This document shows positions 40,069 to 48,562 of a DNA stretch of 64,000 nt, one piece after another. Under the pieces are notes generated by a model. That model was not told the origin of the DNA. It was given only the letters and a program-made list of their open reading frames with translations, and searched no databases. How positions within the stretch are numbered: the stretch's first letter is position 1; every line of letters starts with the position of its first letter. The stretch spans positions 1,426,001-1,490,000 of the forward strand of contig NZ_CP094984.1 in assembly GCF_022869865.1 (NCBI RefSeq). Reading direction: 5' to 3'. The DNA is from Arthrobacter zhangbolii (GTDB lineage Bacteria; Actinomycetota; Actinomycetes; Actinomycetales; Micrococcaceae). The position numbers and the translations under genes are program-made.

Positions 40069-41118
40069 TCAGACCTGCCTGCTGCGGGTCAGGAGCCAGA
40101 GCAGGTAGACGCCGCCCACCAGACCGGTCATCAGGCCGATTGGCAGCGCTGCGCGGACTGGCAGCTGCTGCGACAGCAGATCAGCGCCGGTCACGAGCAC
40201 TGCACCCATCAGGGCCCCTGTGCCAATCGGAATGGCGGGGGAGCGGGTCAGCCTTGCGGCAAGCTGCGGTGCGGCCAGCGCCACAAAAGCAAGGGGGCCG
40301 ACGGCGGCCGTCGCCACGGCGGTCAGGCCGACGGCCGCAGCCATCGACGTAATCCGCGTCTGTTCCACACGGACGCCCAAGGCGCGGGCAGCGTCGTCAC
40401 CCATTTCCATCAGGGTGAGCGACCGTCCCAGGACGAGCAGGACCGGCAGCAGCAGGACCAATGCGCACAGGACCGGTACGGCGTGTTCCCAGGTCCGGGC
40501 GGCAAGGGATCCGGACAGCCACAGGTGTGCCTGGGCCGCAAGGTCCGCATCCCCCTTGGCCAGAAGGACCGAGTTCAGCGCCGAGAGCACGGCGCCTACA
40601 CCTATGCCGATCAGGACCAGCCGGTACCCGCCGGTTAGTCCGCCCTGCAGGGACAATAAGTAGACCAGTGCCGCAGCGAGCAGGCCACCTCCCACTGCCC
40701 ACAGTGCAGTGGCGGCAGCGCCGGCGTCGAACAGGATGATCTGGGCCACCGCACCGGTAGCCGCGCCGGTGGTGAAGCCGATGATGTCCGGTGATCCCAG
40801 GGCGTTGCGGGATACGGATTGGAAAACGGCACCGGCTGCGCCAAGACAGGCGCCCACAGCCAGGGCCGTCACCGCCCGGGGCAAGCGGATACGGTGCACC
40901 ACCGCGGTGGTCCGCGGCTCCTCACTGAGGCCAAAAACTGCAGCAAGCACATCACTGAACGGCAGTGAAATGCTCCCGGTCTGCATGGCCGCGACACCCA
41001 GCATGGTGGCCGTGAAGGCCAGCAGCGTGCCGACGGCTGCCGTGCGGCTGCGGCCCAATGCCCTGCGCTGCCAACGGCGGCTTTTCACCGCCAGTGCCGT
41101 GCTTTTGGTTCCCCTCAC
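40069..41118 (-). CDS. Siderophore ABC transporter permease (FecCD family), second subunit
   Basis: An integral membrane protein of 349 aa with about nine or ten hydrophobic segments. It has the FecCD motifs LPRAVTALAVGACLGAAG and GxxxGAxxxA-type helices, ending LLTRSRQV. It pairs with the permease encoded just upstream to form the channel. Its start overlaps the stop of the other permease gene (ATGA). Confidence 0.92.
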   Translation of the reverse strand: MRGTKSTALAVKSRRWQRRALGRSRTAAVGTLLAFTATMLGVAAMQTGSISLPFSDVLAAVFGLSEEPRTTAVVHRIRLPRAVTALAVGACLGAAGAVFQSVSRNALGSPDIIGFTTGAATGAVAQIILFDAGAAATALWAVGGGLLAAALVYLLSLQGGLTGGYRLVLIGIGVGAVLSALNSVLLAKGDADLAAQAHLWLSGSLAARTWEHAVPVLCALVLLLPVLLVLGRSLTLMEMGDDAARALGVRVEQTRITSMAAAVGLTAVATAAVGPLAFVALAAPQLAARLTRSPAIPIGTGALMGAVLVTGADLLSQQLPVRAALPIGLMTGLVGGVYLLWLLTRSRQV

Positions 41119-42122
41119 AGCCTCGCCAGCTTCCGCCGCCGGGCGAGGGCGATAAAGAACGGTGCGCCCACCAGTGCGCTCATCACACCGGCACCGATTT
41201 CGTCCGGGGCGGCCACGAGCCGGCCCAGCACATCCGCACAGAGCAGCAGGACCGCCCCCAGCAGCATGGAAAAGGGCAGGAGTCGGCGATGGGCGGGTCC
41301 CACGATCAGCCGGGCGGTGTGGGGTGCAGCCAGACCCAGGAAGCCGATAGGTCCCGCTGCGGCTGTGGCGGCGCCGGCGAGTAAGAGGATGGCAGCGGTC
41401 CCGATGATCCAGGTGGTGCGCACGCGCACGCCCAGGCTCCGGCCCAGGTCTGCACCCAGGGACAGGGAGTCCAAGCTGCGGGCGGCCGGCAGTGCCATGG
41501 CCGCTGCGGCAGCGCCCGCGCCCAGAACCCAGGGCAGCACGTCATACCCGCGGCCCTGCAGCGAACCGGTGGCCCAGTTGGCATAGGAACTGTAGGTTTC
41601 CTCGCTGCCAGACAGCAGGAGGATCGATGTAGCGGCGCCGAGCATAACCGACAGTCCCGCACCGGCTAGGACCAGGCGGACGGGGTTGGTGCCGGCGTCG
41701 TGCGCCCTGCCCAGCAGGTAGACCACGAGGGAGGTGGCAGCCGCTCCGGTGAAACCGAAGAACATGTACTCCTGGGGGCTGGTAGCCGAGAACATAGTCA
41801 GACCGGTTGCGACGGCGAATGCCGCGCCCGCGTTGACTCCCAGAATGCCCGGTTCGGCCAGCGGGTTCCTCGTTAGTGCCTGCATCAGTGCCCCTGCCAA
41901 GCCGAGGGCAGCACCCACTGCGACGGCCAGCAGGGTGCGCGGGAGGCGCAGTTCCCGCACCAGCAGGTGGGTGTTTTGGCTCGGATCAAAGCGGGCCATG
42001 GCTGCCCAGGTATCGGGGAGCGGAATAGGGCGGCTCCCCATGGTCAGGCTGGCGAAAGTGAGGAACAGGAGCAGGACCAGTCCTACGGCCCAGCCCTGCC
42101 CCTGACGGTGTTTGTGCTGCAT
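41115..42122 (-). CDS. Siderophore ABC transporter permease (FecCD family), first subunit
   Basis: This 335-aa membrane protein shows the FecCD motif LRLPRTLLAVAVGAALGLAG followed by MQALTRNPLAEPGILG, which is the most conserved part of the family. About nine helices are visible. It starts 12 nt after the binding-protein gene and overlaps the next permease gene by 4 nt. Confidence 0.93.
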   Translation of the reverse strand: MQHKHRQGQGWAVGLVLLLFLTFASLTMGSRPIPLPDTWAAMARFDPSQNTHLLVRELRLPRTLLAVAVGAALGLAGALMQALTRNPLAEPGILGVNAGAAFAVATGLTMFSATSPQEYMFFGFTGAAATSLVVYLLGRAHDAGTNPVRLVLAGAGLSVMLGAATSILLLSGSEETYSSYANWATGSLQGRGYDVLPWVLGAGAAAAAMALPAARSLDSLSLGADLGRSLGVRVRTTWIIGTAAILLLAGAATAAAGPIGFLGLAAPHTARLIVGPAHRRLLPFSMLLGAVLLLCADVLGRLVAAPDEIGAGVMSALVGAPFFIALARRRKLARL

Positions 42123-42134
42123 GGTTGTGGTGGT

Positions 42135-43214
42135 TTACTTACCGAAAGTCTCCCCGAACCAGTCCACGATTTCAGTAGAGCTGTAGTAGTCCAGGCGGAA
42201 TGAGGCCAAGCCCAGGGGATACACCTTGTTGTTAACGACTGCGGGGACGTTGGCCAGTGTGGGATCGGCCGTGAATGCGTCAACCTTCTTCTCGTCTGCG
42301 CTGATGAGGAAGGTGTAGCTGCCGGTCACGGACTCGGCCAGGCCCTCATAGGAGCTGAAAGAGAAATCCTCGCGCTTCTGGACCGAGGTGTCGTACTGTT
42401 CATCGGGTTCGGCGATGCGGAAGCCCAGTGTCTGCAGCAGCTGGGCGTGCGGGCCGGTGGTTTTCCCAACCGGGGACGGCCTGCCAGGGTTGTAGCTGAC
42501 AATCGAGGCGGTGGCGCCCTCTTCAATGCGTAGGGTTTCAGCAGTTTCAGCCACCTTCGCATCGAACTCTTCGACGACGTCCGCTGCATCCTGTTCGTGT
42601 CCCGTTGCTTCGCCCAGCTCTTCGGCCAGGTCCTGCCAGGATTGGTCACCGTAGTTCACCACAACGGTGGGGGCAATGCCGCTGAGGGTCTCATATTGGT
42701 CCAGCACGGAGTCATTGCCGGACGTCGAGACAACAATCAGGTCCGGTTCCTGGGCAATAACCGCTTCAAGGTCAAATTCACCAACCGGGTACAGGGGCTC
42801 CACGTTGCGCTGGACGGCGACGTCGGCCCATTGGGTAAAGAAGCCGTTTTCATCCGCGGTGCCGCCCTTGGCGGGGGTAAAGGCCGTCGCCGTTACCGGG
42901 GCGTCGATGGCCAACAGCGTGCCGGTGACGGACAGGGTGGTGGAAACGATCCTCTCCGGCATCGCATCGATGGTTGTTTCGCCCGCCTCGTGGGTGACGG
43001 TGCGAGGCCACTCACCCGAGGCGCCGGTGCCCTCCAGCGGGGTCTCCGATTCGGCAGCGGTGGTGCAGGCAGCCAGGGAAAGGGAAAGAGCAGCCGAAGC
43101 GGCAAGGGCAATGCCCCTAGTGAATGTTCGCCGCGGGATGGACCCGGAGGAGTTATGGTTGCGGCGTTTCGCAAGCGGGGTGGGAAGACCTGTTTTGGGC
43201 AGGGCGAAGCTCAA
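42135..43214 (-). CDS. Siderophore-binding lipoprotein (FepB/FecB type)
   Basis: This 359-aa protein delivers ferric siderophore to the permease. The N-terminus carries a twin-arginine motif (R28-R-T-F-T) and a hydrophobic stretch ending in the lipobox SLAAC with C50 as the lipidated residue, so it is probably a Tat-exported lipoprotein. Two periplasmic-binding lobes follow (PERIVSTTLSVTGTLLAI and EPDLIVVSTSG). The start is TTG 43214 with AGGAG about 6 nt upstream. It is the first gene of the five-gene operon, behind an IdeR/DtxR-like box. Confidence 0.9.
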   Translation of the reverse strand: MSFALPKTGLPTPLAKRRNHNSSGSIPRRTFTRGIALAASAALSLSLAACTTAAESETPLEGTGASGEWPRTVTHEAGETTIDAMPERIVSTTLSVTGTLLAIDAPVTATAFTPAKGGTADENGFFTQWADVAVQRNVEPLYPVGEFDLEAVIAQEPDLIVVSTSGNDSVLDQYETLSGIAPTVVVNYGDQSWQDLAEELGEATGHEQDAADVVEEFDAKVAETAETLRIEEGATASIVSYNPGRPSPVGKTTGPHAQLLQTLGFRIAEPDEQYDTSVQKREDFSFSSYEGLAESVTGSYTFLISADEKKVDAFTADPTLANVPAVVNNKVYPLGLASFRLDYYSSTEIVDWFGETFGK

Positions 43215-43359
43215 AATGACTCCTAGGTGGGCTGCCCGTCCGGGGCGCTACGCTGCTCGCGGTGAAAGCAGCCGTTCCGTGAGGAGCTGGCGTTTCCGTG
43301 CTGGTGCGGTCCGGATGCTAGGCAGAAGTGGCTGGAGTTGCGGGAGTGCTCGCCGCAAC

Positions 43360-43378
43360 AACAGTTAGCGTAACCTAA
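43360..43378 (-). promoter_or_regulatory. IdeR/DtxR-type iron box upstream of the siderophore operon
   Basis: On the minus strand the 19-mer TTAGGTTACGCTAACTGTT matches the IdeR/DtxR consensus TTAGGTTAGSCTAACCTAA at 15 of 19 positions, with the left half and centre nearly perfect. It lies 146 nt before the binding-protein start, in a 201-nt AT-richer gap. It predicts repression by iron. Confidence 0.72.
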
Positions 43379-43415
43379 GTGCGCCCTAATTACGCAACAT
43401 TACTGTGTCCTAATG

Positions 43416-44372
43416 CTAAGCGTTCTGCCGTACACCCTTTATCGATGCTCCTCGTCCGGAGATTCGCTTCGCACAGGTGCGCCGCGCACGGCCGAGTACC
43501 GCCAGGATCCGGTTCCGGGCAGCCCGGCCCTCCGGAACCGGAAGCAGCGGATACACGTGGACGCCGCCCTCCGCTATATGCAGGTTTACCCGGCACCCGC
43601 CCGCCAGCATTGCCTTCTCGAGGCGCAGGATGTCCGGGTACGGCAGATCGCTGGTGCCGGAAAACAGCTCAGTGGCCGGCAGCCCGGAGAAGCTGCCGTT
43701 CAGCGGACTAACCCGGGGATCATTCAGAGGGTCGCCGGCGGCCCACGCCTCCGCGGACACCCGAAGCCCGGTTCGGCTCAGCCAGGGATCACGCGCTTCC
43801 ACTTCCGCAAGTTCCGGGTTCTGCATGGCCAGGTCCACCCAGGGAGAGAGCAGCACCAGCCGGCCCGGCGGCGGGAGGGACAGGCCGGCCAGTTGTTGCG
43901 CAAAGGCCAGGGCCAGTCCGCCCCCGGAGGAATCACCCATAAAGGCCACCGCACCCGGCGGGCACTCTGACAGGATTTTGCGGTACACGGCAGTAAGGAA
44001 CGGCGTCGCATCCCGGTGGTTAAACTTCGGCGCCAAACCGTACAGCGGCACCTCCACGCGGTACCCAGCGGCGGCAAGACGGGCGATAAAACGCCAGTGC
44101 CAGCCGGTGATCGGGCTGGTGTAGGCCCCGCCGTGCAGATACATCACCAGCGGTGCGGGGGAGGGCCGCGGGGTCCGCGGAAACACGGACCAGCAGGTGA
44201 AACCGTTGACCGTGCGTTCCTGAACTCCGTACCTGCCCCGCAGCCGACGCGGAGGAGGCGCCGGGTGCTTATCTGCGGCGAGCCGCTGCCGCGCACGCCG
44301 CACCGTTGCGGTCAGGGGTTTCCGGGTCAGCCGCAGGTAGGGGACCAGAAGCCGCATGGGCACACTCGCCAA
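43416..44372 (-). CDS. Alpha/beta hydrolase fold-3 esterase/lipase
   Basis: This 318-aa protein belongs to the hormone-sensitive-lipase-like group. The oxyanion motif HGGAY, the nucleophile motif GDSSGGG, an aspartate in SGTSDLPYPD and a histidine in EGGVHVYP make a full catalytic triad. The start is TTG 44372 with GGAGGG about 7 nt upstream. No signal peptide is seen. The substrate is unknown; ester or carbamate hydrolysis is all the family supports. It lies upstream of the siderophore operon on the same strand but the operon has its own promoter. Confidence 0.85.
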   Translation of the reverse strand: MASVPMRLLVPYLRLTRKPLTATVRRARQRLAADKHPAPPPRRLRGRYGVQERTVNGFTCWSVFPRTPRPSPAPLVMYLHGGAYTSPITGWHWRFIARLAAAGYRVEVPLYGLAPKFNHRDATPFLTAVYRKILSECPPGAVAFMGDSSGGGLALAFAQQLAGLSLPPPGRLVLLSPWVDLAMQNPELAEVEARDPWLSRTGLRVSAEAWAAGDPLNDPRVSPLNGSFSGLPATELFSGTSDLPYPDILRLEKAMLAGGCRVNLHIAEGGVHVYPLLPVPEGRAARNRILAVLGRARRTCAKRISGRGASIKGVRQNA

Positions 44373-44501
44373 TTGGACACCCTCCCTCGCAACGGAAAAC
44401 CTGACCGAAGACTATGCGGGTATTCCGGTGATCTGCGCGCGGCACACCGGGGCACCTCCGCACCCGTTGACAGGGCTGGCCGGACCCCGGAACCTGTTGG
44501 C

Positions 44502-45053
44502 ATGCGCAAGGTAACCTCAGCACTTTTCAGTTCGGTTGACGGCGTCGTGGAATCACCGAACCTTTGGCAGTTCGACCACTTCGACGAGGAGATGGGCCCG
44601 GCCATGGAAGCGGCGCTCTCCGGCATGGATACGGTGCTGATGGGCCGCTCCACCTACGAGCAGTGGGCCGGTTACTGGCCGGACCCGGCGCACGACGACG
44701 AGTTCGGACTGTTCATCAATCCCGTCCGCAAATACGTGGCTTCCCGCACCCTTGAGGGACCTCTGGAATGGGAGAACTCTTCCCTGATCGACGGGGATCT
44801 GGAGGATTTTGTCGCAGACCTCCGCACCACCGAAGGCGGCACCATCGGGGTCCAGGGCAGCATCTCGGTTGTCCGGCAACTGCTTTTTGCCGGCCTGCTG
44901 GATGAGCTCACCCTAATGGTGCATCCCGTGGTCGCCGGCAGCGGGCAGCGGCTCTTCCGGCCCGAAGACCCCACCACCCGGCTGGAGCTGAAAAACTCCC
45001 AGGTCACGTCCTCCGGCAATGCCCTGCTTACCTACGGCCTGCGTTCGGACTGA
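44502..45053 (+). CDS. Dihydrofolate reductase-like (RibD C-terminal domain) protein
   Basis: This 183-aa protein starts MRKVTSALFSSVDGVVE and contains DTVLMGRSTYEQWAGYW, IGVQGSISVVRQLL and LMVHPVVAGSGQRLF, the usual signature of single-domain RibD-C/DHFR-like reductases. These bind NADPH, but most members, including this type, have no proven substrate and are not the housekeeping DHFR. A consensus TTGACA at 44467-44472 could be its -35, with no clear -10. Its end overlaps the end of the opposing hydrolase gene by 26 nt. Confidence 0.85.
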   Translation: MRKVTSALFSSVDGVVESPNLWQFDHFDEEMGPAMEAALSGMDTVLMGRSTYEQWAGYWPDPAHDDEFGLFINPVRKYVASRTLEGPLEWENSSLIDGDLEDFVADLRTTEGGTIGVQGSISVVRQLLFAGLLDELTLMVHPVVAGSGQRLFRPEDPTTRLELKNSQVTSSGNALLTYGLRSD

Positions 45054-45708
45054 GGAGCACGAATTCAGCCGCCGGGTCCGCCAGCGCTGCACCGATCACC
45101 TCTGCCGGACGCTTCTGCCCCCGGACTTCAAAGGAATGGTTCCCGCCGTCGACGTACTGAATACGCGCATTCGTCCCGATCCGGCCGGCTATTGGTTCCA
45201 GTTCACCCGGCAGTGCAAACGGATCGCGGGTGCCCTGCAGGAACAGCATGGGCACGGTGATTCCGTACAGGTGTGCATCCCGCAGCTTTTCCGGTTTGCC
45301 CGGGGGATGCAGCGGATAGCCCAGGTACACCAGTCCGGCCGCCGGCATGCCCTCGGCAACGGCCATGGAAGCCATCCGACCGCCGAACGATTTCCCACAG
45401 GCCCATACCGGCGTATCCCCGCTGCGGGTCAGCGCAGCCTCCATGGCTGTTCTCCACGCCTCAACAGCAACCGGTGCCTTGTCCGGGAATTTCCGGCCGG
45501 CCTCCCGGTAGGGAAAGTTGAACCGCAGGGTCGCCAGGCCGGCATGGTTCAAGGCCTCCGAAAACCCGGTCAGGAACGGATGCTCCATGCCGGTGCCGGC
45601 TCCGTGCGCCACCACGACGACGGCGGCCGGCTCGGCGGGGCGTGAAAACTCTGCGGAGACCGTTGCCTCACCGACGCGAAGGGACAGCTGTTCGGACGTA
45701 ACGGGCAT
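45028..45708 (-). CDS. Alpha/beta hydrolase, Tex30/dienelactone-hydrolase-like
   Basis: The protein (226 aa from ATG 45708) has the motifs of the KANL3/Tex30 hydrolase group: [13 protein letters not shown], nucleophile in [11 protein letters not shown], an aspartate in QGTRDPF and a histidine in GGNHSF. The function is unknown. ATG 45720 (MFEH) would add four residues. The shorter start has TATGTT exactly 7 nt upstream and no ribosome site, so a leaderless mRNA is possible; the choice is not certain. The gene converges on the reductase gene. Confidence 0.78.
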   Translation of the reverse strand: MPVTSEQLSLRVGEATVSAEFSRPAEPAAVVVVAHGAGTGMEHPFLTGFSEALNHAGLATLRFNFPYREAGRKFPDKAPVAVEAWRTAMEAALTRSGDTPVWACGKSFGGRMASMAVAEGMPAAGLVYLGYPLHPPGKPEKLRDAHLYGITVPMLFLQGTRDPFALPGELEPIAGRIGTNARIQYVDGGNHSFEVRGQKRPAEVIGAALADPAAEFVLLSPNAGRR

Positions 45709-45744
45709 GTGTTCAAACATACTGCAGTATCGGGGTGCCGCTCC

Positions 45745-45773
45745 TTGAGGGCATCCGCTGATCGCCTTAGACT
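45745..45773 (+). promoter_or_regulatory. Promoter TTGAGG-17-TAGACT
   Basis: TTGAGG (45745-45750) and TAGACT (45768-45773) are separated by exactly 17 nt. Transcription would start near 45780, giving a 200-nt leader before the 58-aa gene. This is one of the best two-element promoters in the window. Confidence 0.65.
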
Positions 45774-45779
45774 GGGAAG

Positions 45780-45979
45780 TGGACAGGATCTGAAGGCCAG
45801 GCATGTAAATCACCTGATGCCGGCGCGAGTTTGAAGCGCAGTCTCTCCTGATCCCCGCGGTCCGCCTCGGGCGACGAACCGAATGATCACTCCGGCACTG
45901 AAGCCATACCACCTTGGAACCCACCGACTTTCGGTGTGCCCGGAGTTCCTCCATGCCTCTTGAAGGGAGCATCAGCTAT
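45780..45979 (+). promoter_or_regulatory. Long folded 5' leader of unknown class
   Basis: The leader can fold into several stems: GGCAT/ATGCC near 45803-45823, GCGC/GCGC near 45823-45840, and a long arm ACTCCGGCA / TGCCCGGAGT (one bulge) that encloses the perfect hairpin CACCGA-CTT-TCGGTG. It also contains an ATG-TAA start-stop pair, a 5-codon ORF, and a 26-codon ORF (45883-45963) whose stop overlaps the ribosome site of the next gene. I could not match it to any riboswitch consensus I know (c-di-AMP, glycine, SAM, cobalamin, TPP, FMN, Mg, Mn, fluoride). Confidence 0.5.
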
Positions 45980-46156
45980 ATGTTGAAGCACGTCGCTGTA
46001 ACGCGTACCAGAACCACCAACTCACGATTGACCGCACAGATCGCTGCTATCGCTGCAGGATGTGCGCTGGTTGCCGGGGGAGTATCGGCAGCCGAAATCG
46101 CGATGCTGAACGCAGCACCGGCCCCGAGCCCGGTTGTCGCCGAAGCCAACGCCTAG
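45980..46156 (+). CDS. Small membrane or secreted peptide (58 aa), unknown
   Basis: This small gene encodes a 58-residue peptide: a basic N-terminus (MLKHVAVTRTRTTNSRLTAQ), a hydrophobic segment (IAAIAAGCALVAGGVSAAEI) and a short Ala/Pro tail. It looks like either a single membrane helix or a signal peptide with a very short mature part. I do not recognise the family. AAGGGAG lies about 10 nt before the ATG. It has its own promoter, a 200-nt leader and a dedicated terminator, which argues that it is a real transcription unit rather than chance. An ATG at 45953 in the same frame is a possible alternative start. Confidence 0.6.
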   Translation: MLKHVAVTRTRTTNSRLTAQIAAIAAGCALVAGGVSAAEIAMLNAAPAPSPVVAEANA

Positions 46157-46174
46157 CAGCGAAAAGAAAGTCTC

Positions 46175-46211
46175 CGCCGTCGTTCCCGTTCGAGGGAATG
46201 GCGGCGTTTTT
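46175..46211 (+). terminator. Rho-independent terminator after the 58-aa gene
   Basis: CGCCGTCGTTCCC and GGGAATGGCGGCG pair at 11 of 13 positions around GTTCGA and are followed by TTTTT (46207-46211). It begins 18 nt after the stop codon. Confidence 0.85.
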
Positions 46212-46291
46212 GCGTCCGGGGCGGGTTGGGCGGGAGCTGTACCGCCTCCATAGAATGGAGAACCCATCATTTCAATTTCCGCAGGAGCACC

Positions 46292-46945
46292 GTGCCCAGA
46301 GGCAAACACCATCCGCCGCGTCCCAAGCCCGCCAACAGCGAGGGCATGCTTATTGCCAATGACCTGAAGAAGGAACGCGGCTGGACCGACGGGCAGATCA
46401 AGACCTTCCTGCCGGAACCGGACAAAACCGCCCGTAATCCGTTCTCCCGCAAGGCCGCGCCCATGAAGCTGTATTCCCTCGAGCGGGTGGAAGCCATCGA
46501 GGCGACGCCGGAGTACCGCAGGGCCCGCGAAGCTTCCCGGAACCGGCAGCTGGCGGCCCGCGAACGTGCCCTGGTGAAGAAGAAGGCGGCCGTCGCCGTC
46601 GCCGAATCCCTGGACCTGCGAATTACTCCCGAGCCGTGGGACACCGTCCTGCAGAAGGCGATAGCCCACTTCAACGGCCGGCTGCGCGGCAAACAGTCAC
46701 CGGCCGGCCTCTCGACCGCACCGTCGCGGCTGAACCGGCTCACCGTGAACTACCTCCGCCACCAGCAGACCTCCTACGAAGAGGAACTGAAGGAGTTTAA
46801 AGGCGTGGTGGGCGTCGGCGAGGCCTATCTGGTGGTCCGAAACCGGATCCTGGACCTGATTGCAGACACCTACCCGCAGCTGAAAGCCGAATGTGAACGG
46901 CAGAAGTTCGATGCGCCGGAGCTGCCCGACGGCGTGACACTGTAG
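46292..46945 (+). CDS. Conserved hypothetical protein (217 aa)
   Basis: I cannot name this protein. It is basic and mostly helical. The N-terminal part has a segment LKKERGWTDGQIKTFLPEPD followed by NPFSRKAAPMKLYSLERVEAIE. This pattern (a short helix pair, then an LYxxxRVExxE helix) occurs at the N-terminus of several actinobacterial hypothetical proteins and resembles a winged-helix or Xis-like DNA-binding unit. A charged helix (residues 70-105) and a C-terminal helical domain follow, with no catalytic motif. The start is GTG 46292 with AGGAG just upstream; TAGAAT at 46251-46256 is a possible -10. No signal peptide or membrane helix is seen. Confidence 0.75.
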   Translation: MPRGKHHPPRPKPANSEGMLIANDLKKERGWTDGQIKTFLPEPDKTARNPFSRKAAPMKLYSLERVEAIEATPEYRRAREASRNRQLAARERALVKKKAAVAVAESLDLRITPEPWDTVLQKAIAHFNGRLRGKQSPAGLSTAPSRLNRLTVNYLRHQQTSYEEELKEFKGVVGVGEAYLVVRNRILDLIADTYPQLKAECERQKFDAPELPDGVTL

Positions 46946-46975
46946 GTGCCGGACTCGCCAACGCATCCGGACGGC

Positions 46976-47014
46976 GGCAGGGCCGCACCTTCAGAAAGAA
47001 GATGCGGCCCTGCC
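46976..47014. terminator. Bidirectional hairpin between the hypothetical gene and glnA1
   Basis: GGCAGGGCCGCA (46976-46987) and TGCGGCCCTGCC (47003-47014) form a perfect 12-bp stem with a 15-nt loop between two convergent genes. No T-run follows on either side. Confidence 0.65.
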
Positions 47015-47040
47015 GGTGAGGTCCTGGAAGCCGTAAGGGC

Positions 47041-48465
47041 CTAGACGCCGTAGTAAAGCTCGAACTCGAACGGGTTCGGGCGCATGGCCAGCGGCAGGAT
47101 TTCGAACTCGCGCTTGTACGCGATCCAGCTGTCGATCATGTCCTGGGTGAACACGCCGCCTGCCTGGAGGAACTCGTTGTCGTTTTCCAGGGCAACGAGA
47201 GCCTCTTCGAGGGAGCCCGGAGCCTTCTGGATGTGCTGTGCCTCTTCGGGCGGCAGCTCGTAAAGGTCCTTGTCGATCGGGTCGGCAGGCTCAATGCGGT
47301 TCTTGATGCCGTCCAGGCCGGCCATCAGCTGGGCGGAGAACGCCAGGTACGGGTTGGAGGAGGGATCCGGCGCACGGAATTCGAGGCGCTTGGCCTTCGG
47401 GTTGGAACCGGTGATCGGAATGCGGATGGCAGCCGAGCGGTTGCCCTGCGAGTAGACCATGTTCACCGGAGCCTCGAAGCCCTTGACCAGGCGGCGGTAG
47501 GAGTTCACCGTCGGGTTGGTGAAGGCCAGCACGGCGGAGGCGTGCTTGAGCAGGCCGCCAATGTACCAGCGGGCCAGGTCCGAAAGGCCGGCGTAACCCT
47601 TCTCGTCATAGAACAGCGGCTCGCCCCCGTTCCACAGCGACTGGTGGCAGTGCATGCCCGAACCGTTGTCACCGAAGATCGGTTTCGGCATAAAGGTGGC
47701 GGACTTGCCCCAGGCGTCGGCAACGTTCTTCACGATGTACTTGAACTTCTGCAGGTCATCCGCAGCGTGGGTCAGGGTGGTGAACTTGTAGTTGATCTCG
47801 GCCTGGCCGGCGCCGCCGACCTCGTGGTGGGCGCGCTCAACTTCGAGGCCCACATTGTCCAGCTCAACGCTGATGGCGTCGCGCAGGTCAGCCTGCTTGT
47901 CCACCGGCGCCACGGGGAAGTAGCCGCCCTTGTACGGGGTCTTGTTGCCCAGGTTGCCGCCCTCTTCCTCGCGGCCGCTGTTCCACGGGGCTTCGATCGA
48001 GTCCACCTTGTAGAAGCTTCCCTTGGGGGAGGACTCGTACTGGACGTTGTCGAAGATGTAGAACTCGGCCTCGGAGCCGAAGAAGGCCGTGTCGGCGATG
48101 CCTGTGGAGGCCAGGTAGGCCTCGGCACGCTCGGCCACGCCGCGGGGATCGCGGTGGTACGGCTCGCCGGTGCGGGGGTTCACGATGGAGAAGTTAAGCG
48201 CCAGCGTCTTCTCCATGCGGAAGGGATCGATGAACGCCGTGGTGACGTCCGGGATCAGCTGCATGTCGGACTCGGCGATGCCCTGGAAGCCGCGGATGGA
48301 TGAGCCGTCGAACAGCTGACCGTTGACGAAGAAATCGGCATCGACGGTTTTGGCCGGCACGTTGAAGTGCTGCTGCACTCCGGGAACGTCGGTGAATCGG
48401 ATGTCGACGAACTTCACTTGCTCGTCAGCGATGAACTTGAGGACCTCGTCCGCGTTCTTGAACAT
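47041..48465 (-). CDS. glnA: Glutamine synthetase type I (GlnA1)
   Basis: This is the main nitrogen-assimilating glutamine synthetase, a dodecamer that makes glutamine from glutamate, ammonia and ATP. It is 474 aa, the standard GlnA1 length. Catalytic motifs are intact ([48 protein letters not shown]). Y402 in [11 protein letters not shown] is the conserved adenylylation tyrosine, the expected target of GlnE at 30 kb. The start is ATG 48465 with AGGAG 10 nt upstream; the longer frame runs through the leader. A four-site GlnR operator lies 114 nt upstream. Confidence 0.96.
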   Translation of the reverse strand: MFKNADEVLKFIADEQVKFVDIRFTDVPGVQQHFNVPAKTVDADFFVNGQLFDGSSIRGFQGIAESDMQLIPDVTTAFIDPFRMEKTLALNFSIVNPRTGEPYHRDPRGVAERAEAYLASTGIADTAFFGSEAEFYIFDNVQYESSPKGSFYKVDSIEAPWNSGREEEGGNLGNKTPYKGGYFPVAPVDKQADLRDAISVELDNVGLEVERAHHEVGGAGQAEINYKFTTLTHAADDLQKFKYIVKNVADAWGKSATFMPKPIFGDNGSGMHCHQSLWNGGEPLFYDEKGYAGLSDLARWYIGGLLKHASAVLAFTNPTVNSYRRLVKGFEAPVNMVYSQGNRSAAIRIPITGSNPKAKRLEFRAPDPSSNPYLAFSAQLMAGLDGIKNRIEPADPIDKDLYELPPEEAQHIQKAPGSLEEALVALENDNEFLQAGGVFTQDMIDSWIAYKREFEILPLAMRPNPFEFELYYGV

Positions 48466-48516
48466 CGTTTCTGTGCTCCTATACAACTGTTTGGGTGGAA
48501 GACCTCGGGCTGCCCC

Positions 48517-48536
48517 GACCCGGCTGGAGCCGGGTC
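48517..48536 (-). other. 8-bp hairpin in the glnA1 leader
   Basis: GACCCGGC and GCCGGGTC form a perfect stem with a 4-nt loop about 50 nt before the glnA1 start. It lies inside the predicted untranslated leader, downstream of the -10. It may stabilise or attenuate the mRNA; its role is unknown. Confidence 0.4.
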
Positions 48537-48562
48537 TCGCGTCCGTCCGGCGCGACACCTTG

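Noticed and set aside
45780-45979. Cyclic di-AMP (ydaO-type) or glycine riboswitch in the leader of the 58-aa gene.
   Set aside because: The conserved cores I would expect for these classes are not present in the right order. The leader is left as an unknown structured element.
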